Below, one piece after another: positions 55,520 through 64,000 of a stretch of DNA of 64,000 nucleotides. The first letter of the stretch is position 1. Each line of letters begins with the position of its first letter. The DNA is from Mermis nigrescens (Eukaryota > Nematoda > Enoplea > Mermithida > Mermithidae): the NCBI GenBank assembly GCA_036768485.1, contig JAVLUZ010000142.1, forward strand, positions 6,030,006-6,094,005, in the 5' to 3' direction. Under the pieces are notes generated by a model. That model was not told the origin of the DNA. It made no database searches and worked only from the letters and a program-made list of their open reading frames with translations. The position numbers and the translations under genes were made by a program.

Positions 55520-56140
55520 TGTAATGTTAAAAATGCGTTTTAGAGTTAAAACTTCAAAATTTTTCGGCGCATCGCGCCGAATTGATTTAATTCTTACTTA
55601 TTATTAATCTTTAAGCCGCGCCGCGCCAAGTGCAGCATTTTTATCGACAATCTGGTCTAGAATTTCGCTACGATTGAAAATCCTTATCTTCTGCACGGAT
55701 TCGGTTAGTTTTTGTAATGCAAAAATGCGTTTTAGAGAAGTGAAACTAGAAAAATTTTTCGGCGCTTCGCGCCGAATTGATTTAATTCTTTTTTGTTATT
55801 AATCTGTAAGCCGCGCCGCGTCAACTGCAGCATTTTTATCGACAATTAGATCTAGAACTACGATTGAAAATCCTTATCTTCTGCACGGATTCGGTTAGTT
55901 TTTGTAATGCAAAAATGCGTTTTAGAGAGGTGAAACTACAAAATTTTTTAATTGATTTATTTCTTACTTGTCATTGATGTTTAAGCCACGCGGCGCCAAT
56001 TGCAACATTTTTATCGATAATCTGGTCCTAGAACTCCACTTCGATTGAAAATCCTTACCTTCTGCACAGTTTTTGTAATGCAAAAATGATTTAGAGAGCT
56101 AAAATTTCAAAATTTTCTGGCGCTTCGCGCCATTTGATAA
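55520..56140. repeat. Tandem repeat of ~180-195-bp units with GGCGCTTCGCGCC hairpin
   Basis: Units start near 55535, 55730, 55910 and 56080. Each has TTTTTGTAATG(C)AAAAATGCGTTTTAGAG, AAAATTTTTCGGCGC..GCGCC, AATTGATTTAATTCTT, AAGCCGCGCCGCG and GAAAATCCTTATCTTCTGC. Hairpins at 55567, 55762 and 56120; it is lost in the third unit. Confidence 0.85.
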
Positions 56141-57124
56141 ATTATAGTTTTAATTGTCAAAAACGACTTCAGAATTGGCTAAAATGCTTTACTGAAGGAA
56201 GGACATTCAAGTTTCAACATAAATAACGTACACTGATCGTGATATTTCTTGTAGAGCGCGAAATTTTTATACAAAAAAGTGCATCAAAAACCGCTGTTGC
56301 ATGTGTACATAAAATTTTCTACCTAAAAAACACTGATTTTTTAGCACAGGCGCTCTATTTTAAACGTTTTTAGACCTCCCTAAAAACGTGGAAAAAAGTC
56401 GGAAAAAGTGGAAAAAATTTTGGGTTCGGTCTATAATGTCAACCAAATCGCTGGGAAAAAAAACGGTAGGTCGCGTTTCAGTAATAATTTCATTCATTCA
56501 TTCAAATTTTCCCCAGAAGAAGATTTACCTTTACTCCCCCACTGATTACGACGGTGGTATGTGTTACACTGATTACGACGGTGGTATGTGCTAGTATGCC
56601 TTGTTAACGAGCAAAACCTACATTTACATTTTCAGTCGTCTTGCTGTTTAGTCAATCGGTTCAGTCAGTCGATGCACATCGCACAGTAAACTTTAATGCA
56701 TAACTTATTTGTACTTGTATGCTGACCTGTTATTCCGTATCTAGTTATGTAGTTCTCCATTATTTGACGCAAATGACCAGCTCAAGTAGTGTGTAATATA
56801 AAATAGAATTTTTGAAAAGTAATCATAGTTTTTAGATGCAGCAAAACCTTTTTTATCGCTGGCTGCTTATCTCGTTTGCTAATTTTCCATACAAGCTGAG
56901 AAAATCGGATTTTAATAATGGCAGTCCAAAATGTAATAGTGACAAAATTTGGAACTTTAGCCTACTGTAGCAAAGCAAACTTTTAATTTCTGAGCAAAAC
57001 TGATAACACCATATTGCTCAGCGTAAAACTACCAGACGAACGATTAATTTTCGACGTGTTAAAGTTAACCATATTGACTGACTGCAAGGTCGAAAGTGTC
57101 AGAGAAAGCGTGTCTCAATAGGGC
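56141..57124. other. AT-rich DNA with a 25-bp duplication
   Basis: ACTGATTACGACGGTGGTATG occurs twice in tandem at 56541-56590. Nothing else is recognised. Confidence 0.35.
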
Positions 57125-57569
57125 TCAGGCTACTAAAATAACCCCCCAGAATTTATTTTTTGAATTTTTTTGTTTTTTCAGCAATTTTTTGATGCCAATG
57201 GACAGTGCCCGATGAGAGATGTTGATAACATGGTGTTTTTTCGCGACAACACCATTTTAAAGGCCATTTTTTGATCTTTGGAAAATCTTACACCCTCTCT
57301 CCAGCATTTTGGTGCTGCCCACCTTATATTATACACCCATAGAAGGCCGAATACCTCTCAGAAAGCAAAACATCCCACCCCAAAATTCAATTTTCAAAAT
57401 GTTTTTGTTTTTTTCGCAATTTTCAGATGACAATGGATAGTGCTGGATGAGGGACGTAGAAAAATGGTATTTTACACCACTCCACAATTTTTAAGACCAC
57501 TTTTTAAGCTTTGAAAAATTTCTGCACCCCTCCTCCCCACTCGAATTTTGGTGCTGCTCGCCCACATAC
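57125..57569 (+). mobile_element. Two adjacent family A MITE copies
   Basis: The first (about 57125-57330) has AACCCCCCAGAATTT, GATGCCAATGGACAGTGC and TTTTGGTGCTGCCCACCTTA. The second (about 57336-57569) has GAAGGCCGAATACC, GACAATGGATAGTGC and TTGGTGCTGCTCGCCCACATACG. Outer ends are eroded and no target duplication is clear. Confidence 0.7.
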
Positions 57570-58060
57570 GGTGGTGACCCCTGGACTACATGACATGGAA
57601 TTACCCTATGACATACAAACAAGCTACACAACAGTAATAATAGTATGTATTTATTCTGTAGTACCTACTGTATGGTACTCACTACGCACCATCAAAGTCC
57701 ACGAATATATGTATCTATAAACAGGTTTATGAGTTCGTATGATTAGATTTGTTAAGCAGTTTACTGTTGGATAATCATAAAATTATATGCGAGCGTGCCT
57801 GGTCTTCCATTTCACCGCCTCACCGTTTTTTCTAGCGATTTGAACTGAACTGAAATCGTTTTATTGCTAATATGCGATAACTACGAAAAAGACAAGAAGA
57901 TTCACATAAAAATGTCCAATTTTTTTCACATTCTGAATTTTGTTCCGCGTTTTTAGATGTCCACAAAAGAAAGAAAGAAAGAAAGAAAGAAAGATTTATT
58001 CGGTCTACAAATACACGTACAAATTTAAAATATACGTACACATTACAATACAAATAACAA
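57570..58060. repeat. AT-rich flank with (GAAA)n and possible reversed LINE tail
   Basis: (AAAG)n occupies 57965-57994. Directly after it, ATTTATTCGGTCTACAAATAC could be the reverse complement of a LINE 3' end (..GACCGAATAAAT). 57.57-57.95 kb has no recognised feature. Confidence 0.45.
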
Positions 58061-58098
58061 GGAAAAAGACAAATGTCATGTAAACGTTATTCGTGATT

Positions 58099-61000
58099 AT
58101 GCCGCCGAAACAACGAAAGTCCGCAAATGATTCTATTTCTTGCCCATGTTTAGTTTGCAGCGGAAACGTTAGTGACAACGATAAAACGGCTATTCTTTGC
58201 GAGTTGTGCGATGGATGGGTTCATTCGTATCGTTCATTTACCGTCGGCCGTCTTAGCCTATTTTAAAAGTCCTGATTATACGAAATCTGACTACGCATTT
58301 CCGTTCTATTGCTCGAACTGCAACCCTATTCGCGTTCAGATGAAGGATTTACCAGCCAAAGCTGTTATCACGGATCAAAGGTTATTAGCCCCTTGAAGAC
58401 AAGATTGCAAATCTGGTCGAGACAGCCAAGAAACCAGCCTTTCCGTTTCCACCTCCGAACTTTTGCTGTCCCCACGCCAGGACCTGATTTACAGCTCTTT
58501 GTGAAAGATGCTTTGGAAGTCGAATCGAAAAAACCAAATGCAGTCTTGTTCGGCTTAGGCGACACGGACGACGATCTGGATGCAGTAAGAAGATTAGTTT
58601 CAGAAAGATGGTAACGAATATCTTAACTTGAAAACTGATTCTATAATTCGTGTATTTAGAGATGGTCCTGCATATAATAACAAACCGCGTTTCTTGAAAG
58701 TCATATGTTCTAATCCTCAGGCTAAGAAAGATTTTATATCTATGATAAATAAGTACTTAAAAACGATGGTTTACGCTCGTCCTGATTTGATCTTATCTAC
58801 AACGTCGACGCGCCCGCGAGCTCCGTGAAAAATATAATGATTTGCCTGATAAGGAAGGTTATTACAGTCGATTACAAGGCCGATTGTATTAAAAAACGCA
58901 GAATTGATTCTCTTACATTTAAACCAAGATCGAACATTGCTGACTGCTAGGATTAGGCTGTGTAAATTCTCTAAAGGCTACTTTAATTAATGTTCGAGTA
59001 TAAACAATAAAACTGTATTTTTGGATTCGATTCTTGAACAGGTACGATTTTGTTTTTATTACACGAATCATGGCTCAACAAAGATACTCCGGATGGTAGC
59101 GTTTTCTATAATTCAGACTTTCAAGTTTTTCGAAAGGATAGAGCTTATAAAGGCGGTGGTGTTTGTGCTTTGCTAGAAAATCTATAAAGTTAGCATTTTT
59201 AGTTTTCCAAACGAATATAGCATGGCTGAATCCTTAGTTCTAGATCTCTTTAAAAACACTGTTCTGAGAATAATATTAATTTATCGTTCTCCTCATTGAC
59301 GACTTCAACCAAACAAAAACGGTTTGTGAGCTCATTGATTATTGTCTTCGAGACAACTATCCTACTGTACTCTAGGTGATTTCAACTTTCCGTCAATTAA
59401 TTGGTCTGAAACCAAAATTCCATCTGATAAAAGCTCACGTCTTTTCTGGATTACTGCAACTAGTCATAATTTTTATCAATTAGTTACCGAGCCTACTCGT
59501 TCTGATAACATTTTAGACCTTATTTTTGTTAACAACATGGAGCTTATGTTTTGATATTTCTGTATTACCACCATTAATGGGCACATGTGATCACAGTCAG
59601 ATTGATTTTAAATTTCTAACAAATTTGAGAAATCAAGAAATATTGAAAAAATTAGAGATTTTAATCGTGGAAATTACGTTGATTTTGCCACTTACCTTGA
59701 TTATATTAGTTGGAAGAAGCTTTCTTTGACTGCACAAATATAGATGAATTTTATAAAAATTCTCTGTATTATAAATGAAGGTGTATGTCTATTTATCCTT
59801 TCAAAGTAAATCACCAAAAAGATACCCTCTAGTCATAAAAAAATTACAGCGAAAAAAGTTAAACTTGTGGAGAAAGCTCAAAAAATTTAAAACGTCTCAA
59901 TTAAAGCATGAATACAAACAAATTACTGCTTCTTTAGAAAGTGCTGTTCATGAGCATTACTGTAAAAACGAACAAAAACTCGTTGAAAAGTCAAAACGTA
60001 AAGAAATTTTACAGTTACGTTGGCAAACGTTTACAGGATAAAACGCGTCCTCCACCCCTAAAGGATGAAAACGGTAAATGCATTTTTGACGAATCTAAAA
60101 GCTAATCTACTTAACAATTTATTCTCTGATGCTTTCACCTCTCGATAATGGCATTTTACCTGATTTACCTACACCCTTTACAGAAAGTATTATTGATCAT
60201 GATTTCGTGTACGGAAGACGATATTATAGCTGCTATAAAAGGTATTTGAGTTCTTCACCTTCAAGTGGACCTGATGGGCTTCCAAGTATTCTTCTCAAAA
60301 ATTAGCTATTCTTTGAAAACTCCTTTGACAAAAATTTTCTAGTATCCTTATCGTCTGGAACCTTACCAAAATTTGGAAACTGCTTTTGTAATTGCAGTCT
60401 TAAAGAAAGGCGATGCATCTTTATCTTCTAATTATCGTCCGATTTTTAACTCGTGAGCATGCCGAATTCTTGAAAAAGTCTTGAAAACTCAGTTAATGGA
60501 TTATGCTAAAAGAAATAACTTGATTTCGTTTGAACAGTTTGGTTTTCTTCCTAAAAACTCATGTGAATTGCAACTCTTGTGCTATTTAAATAAGATAATT
60601 AACAATGTAGACAGATAAATGAGCACCATGGACGCAGGATATACTTGGATTTTGCGCAGCGTTTGATTCCATCTCTCACAGCAAATCTGGTCCTCAAATT
60701 GTCAAAATGCGGTATCTGGCAAGGTTGCCAACGAAGAATGGATTAAAACTTCCCTAGTAAGAGGACCTCAGAGAGTTAGAATCGCTAAAAATTTCTGCAA
60801 ATGAGACCTGTAGTCTAGTGGATGTGCCAGCAGGGCAGCGTCCTGGGTCCATCACCCTGGCTCTGTTCTACATAAATGACATTACATTCTTACTAACTGA
60901 TCATTATCCAAACATGCTTATTTTTGCAGATGACATTAAGATTATGTGCAAAGTCTGGATGCACTTTTCCATCTTTCTGCAATCGCTAAACTCGACTTTG

Positions 61001-62055
61001 AGCGGTACTGATTTCTTGGCAGCTTTTATCCTTACCAAAAATGTCAGGTCCTTCATTTTTTGGTCATAATAATTCCCTTACGAAGCTGGCTACACAAGAA
61101 GCTATTCGCCTCGTCCTTCATGCCCCAAAATCCCTCTGCAAAAGATTGAGGCAGGCTAAATTGGTGTAAAACTTTAGATTCCACTGCTCACATAAGCAAA
61201 CTCAGAAGCAGGCCTTTCACCGCAGGTCACTTATTTTTCGCTGGTTTCAAAAAGTAAGGACTTTGACACTTTCACAATGGCCTATAAAGTCTCTATGTAA
61301 CCGAGGCTGGCCTTTAGCAATATTCGACTCCTGCTTGGTCACCACATACAAAGCAAAAATATCTCGCAACATTGAAAAGGTCTCAACGATACTTTACCAA
61401 ACGGTCTGTAGGGTGCCGTACATCCAAACACCCAAAATGTCTAGATCAGGATCAGACCTCAGGTATTGAATCTGGAAGATCGAGAAAGAATAGAAGGTCA
61501 TTGTACGATTTAATCCATGGTATGACAAAGATGGTTCCATCTCTGCAGCTGATGTCAATGTAAATGACTTCTCCACATTACTCGGACAACAGCACTGAGA
61601 TCCACCACACACATTAAAATTAAAAGTCACTCGCTCTAAAATCCGAACTTGAAGAAATATTTTTTCAGTCACAGAATAATGAATAAGCTTGGAATATGCT
61701 TCCCGAATCAGCGGTAAACGCTTCCAGTAGTGATGCGTTGAGGCTAAAATTAGAAAATCTAAAATTGAACTATGGAGGTAACAAACCTCAGCTTGGCATG
61801 TATGAGCGCATCGCCTTTATGACCTTGCGCGGCCGTGCGTTCTTCGTGTGAGCTGTATTCGCATTATTGCTTTAGCGCATCTTTATTCTGCATTTCTACA
61901 TTTTCCGCGACTGTACATTTTCTCTTCGCTAATGTTTTCTAATGACGTACTTTCGCTGTCGCAAAACTTTACAAACTTACTAAATGCATAATTGAAACAC
62001 GTACATATTGCAAACACACGTATTTAATTGTAAAAACGAATAAAGTGATTAAAGA
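58099..62055 (+). pseudogene. CR1-like LINE copy 3 (near full length, degenerate)
   Basis: ORF1 begins MPPKQRKSANDS at 58099 with a PHD finger (CLVCSGNVS .. CELCDGWVHS). It is broken at about 58260, then resumes with an RNA-binding stretch IIRVFRDGPAYNNKPRFLKV. The endonuclease has LLHESWLNKDTPDG, KGGGVCALL, LGDFNFPSINWSE and FYQLVTEPTRSDNILDLIFV. The RT has SSGPDGLPSI, GFLPKNSCELQLL and FADDIKIM with many stops. The C-terminus ends LRGRAFFV with TGA at 61849. AATAAA at 62039 and the tail GTGATTAAAGAAAG close the element. Confidence 0.87.
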
Positions 62056-62059
62056 AAGT

Positions 62060-63900
62060 AGTGTAATGTAAATGTAAGACACGCGGGCGTACAGGCAATG
62101 AATTATAACTGCGCTTAGATACGCCCTTTGAGAAAAATGGATAAATCAAATTGTTTCAATTTCATCGTAAAACAATTGAATTAGCTGAGCAGATGATATC
62201 ATCAGGCAAATAATTCCAGACAGAAATCACACGATTGCAAAATTCAAATTTAACATTTTTGTTTACACGGTTAACGTAAAGTTTGCAAGAATTTTACAGC
62301 ACGATTTGAGTTTACATTAAATGTGAAGAAGCCTTCAACAGGTAACAAATTATCCTCGATTATAGAGCGTGTCATTGATAAATCACTTTGCATTCTACGC
62401 ATCTGAGTCTCTCCAAGCCCAATTCCTTTAATCACCAGGAGATAGTTTTATCAGAAATTCGTTTTGGTAAATTTTCTTGGACACCAATATCATTTGCGTC
62501 ACATAACAGATAAGGATTCTAAATGACGAACCATATTCCAAAATTGGTCGGACATAGGTCAAAATAGTTTTACTAACAAAGTTTTATCTCTTGAAACAAA
62601 ACCTGCAAAAATCCCAAGTTTGCAATTTCTCATGCCTTTTTTTACAATATTAAAAATAATGAGTTCTAGAAATATTAAATCTTTTACTTATTAAGACACC
62701 AAGATCCTTCACCTCCGATATATCATGTGGGATTTCAAAATTATCTATACCATAAGAGTGCTTGGGATTAGATTTTCCAAAATGCAAAACAAAAACGGCT
62801 GAGTGAGATCTACTGCCAGATATCAGCCCACCTCTTAATATGCATTAGATCATTTTGCAAGTCCAAAGTACTTAAATAACTAGATATTTTAACATCATCA
62901 AAGACGAAATTGAGCTGGTACTTTGAAAATCACATAAATCATTTATGAATAACAAAAAAAGGGTAGGGCCTAAAACGCTACCCTGTGGCACCCCACTGGA
63001 AACAGGAGCGGGAAGAGACAATGAATTTCCAACTTTAACCCTTTGGGATCTATTATCCAAAAGCATTTTAACCAATTTAGGCAAAAAACCACTTATGCCA
63101 TAGGCAGCTAATTTATAAAGCAGTTTTTCATGCGAAACTGTATCATCGTGCTTTACAAAATCGATATAAACAATATCGATTGGGCAATTTTCATCAAGAT
63201 TTTTGGACCACTGATTTTTGCACTTTAAAAGTTGCAGTGTACAAGATTTATTTTTTCTCAAATCCAAACTGATCTCAGAAAGCAAATTATTTTCATTTAA
63301 ATGGGTGTTAGGCTAATATTAATTATCGATCCCATGACCTTACACAGAACACAAACGCGAACCGGGCCGATAGTTTCATGGATGATAAGTCACCCTTCTT
63401 AGGTATAGGCACAACAAGCCCCTCCACAGGTCCAGAATGCACCCCGTCTTGCAAGAAACTTCAAAAATTGACATCAAAGGTCTAACAAGGACTATCCAGC
63501 GCCTTTTTCACAAAATATGCACACATGCTTCATCAGGCCAAGTGACAATGAAGGTTTTAGTCGATTTAGAGCATCCAAAATTGTGAATAAGTCAAATTTT
63601 AAAGAAACACTATGATTACGGTTAATTTTATCAGGAAATTACAGGAAGAAAACATTGTCATTTACAAAATTGTTACAAAAATTTGTATTAAAAGCATTTG
63701 CTTTGTCTAAATCATCCACAATAGTGATGCCGTTGCTTTTCAACAATGGAATTTTCTTTTTTATTATTTAATCGATCATTTGCTAAAGAGAAAAATTTTT
63801 TAAATTATTCGACTCAGTAACTTTCTTCATTTGCAAGATGTTCATTCATCAATCGTAGTTTCTAATCTGATGCATTTTGGTGCGTTCAGTCTTGTGGATG
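62060..63900 (-). pseudogene. CR1-like LINE copy 4 (RT and C-terminus), minus strand
   Basis: Read in reverse: FTILDALKSTKTF (start of the RT), PLMSIFEVSCKTG, then 63285-62872 with RKNKSCTLQLLKC, IDIVYIDFVKHDD, GVPQGSVLGPTLFLLFINDL, then TLDLQNDLMHIKRWAD. The C-terminus DLSIFLKGRI stops at 62115. The KAFD motif is changed to KHDD and the frame breaks near the FADD site. It is inserted tail to tail with copy 3. Confidence 0.87.
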
Positions 63901-63942
63901 TAATTTTTTATTGTTACTAACAGGGCGTGGGTAAAATTCGGG

Positions 63943-64000
63943 AATGGAAATGGAAATGGAAAATGGAAAATGGGTAAAAGCTGGAAATGGAAAATGGAAA
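63943..64000. repeat. GGAAAT/GGAAAAT simple repeat at window end
   Basis: Runs of GGAAATGGAAATGGAAAATGG continue to the last base, so the array probably extends beyond the window. Confidence 0.8.

Noticed and set aside
1..64000. Bacterial or phage origin, or bacterial contamination
   Set aside because: Spliced metazoan genes, LINEs, Penelope and hAT-like elements with TSDs occur throughout.

Overview
This is an AT-rich stretch of an animal (invertebrate-type) nuclear genome. Intron-containing genes for conserved metazoan proteins are embedded in a dense, nested crowd of transposable elements. Bacterial hallmarks are absent: no tightly packed ORFs, no Shine-Dalgarno sites, no operator or terminator hairpins. 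I cannot name the species.

Five conserved genes can be read. TIMM8 (249-533, +) is a one-exon small TIM chaperone. The other four lie in a row on the minus strand: TIMM10B (last exon 41013-41234), EXOSC4/RRP41 (five exons, 40965 down to 27000, complete at 248 codons plus stop), THOC7 (three exons, 26180 down to 22710) and an arfaptin (BAR-domain exons at 17707-17895, 13554-13711 and 11322-11499, with a possible 5' exon at 21823-21997). TIMM10B and EXOSC4 are 47 bp apart, an AATAAA overlaps the TIMM10B stop, and a 3' splice site lies just before the EXOSC4 ATG. THOC7 and the possible arfaptin 5' exon also have acceptor-like sites at their starts. This fits an operon or polycistron resolved by spliced-leader trans-splicing, which is an inference.

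The rest is mostly mobile DNA. The dominant class is short non-coding elements with CA/TA-starting terminal inverted repeats and 8-bp target-site duplications (TSDs), as in the hAT superfamily. I call them families A, B, C, E, F and H. More than twenty copies can be delimited, many with perfect or near-perfect TSDs. Family E is notable because all five copies lie inside another element. There are also two copies of a roughly 3-4 kb repeat X (4146-7349 and 34425-38295) whose centre is inverted between copies, a degenerate Ty3/gypsy element (27.8-30.8 kb), a Penelope-like GIY-YIG fragment (13.9-14.2 kb), and four CR1-like LINE copies in the right-hand quarter (48.3-63.9 kb). The first LINE copy holds four further elements nested in one another, making five levels.

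A small hairpin motif, GGCGCGAAGCGCC, recurs in several unrelated repeat families, including a 142-bp tandem array at 14.64-15.77 kb. The exons remain intact because the elements lie in introns and intergenic DNA.
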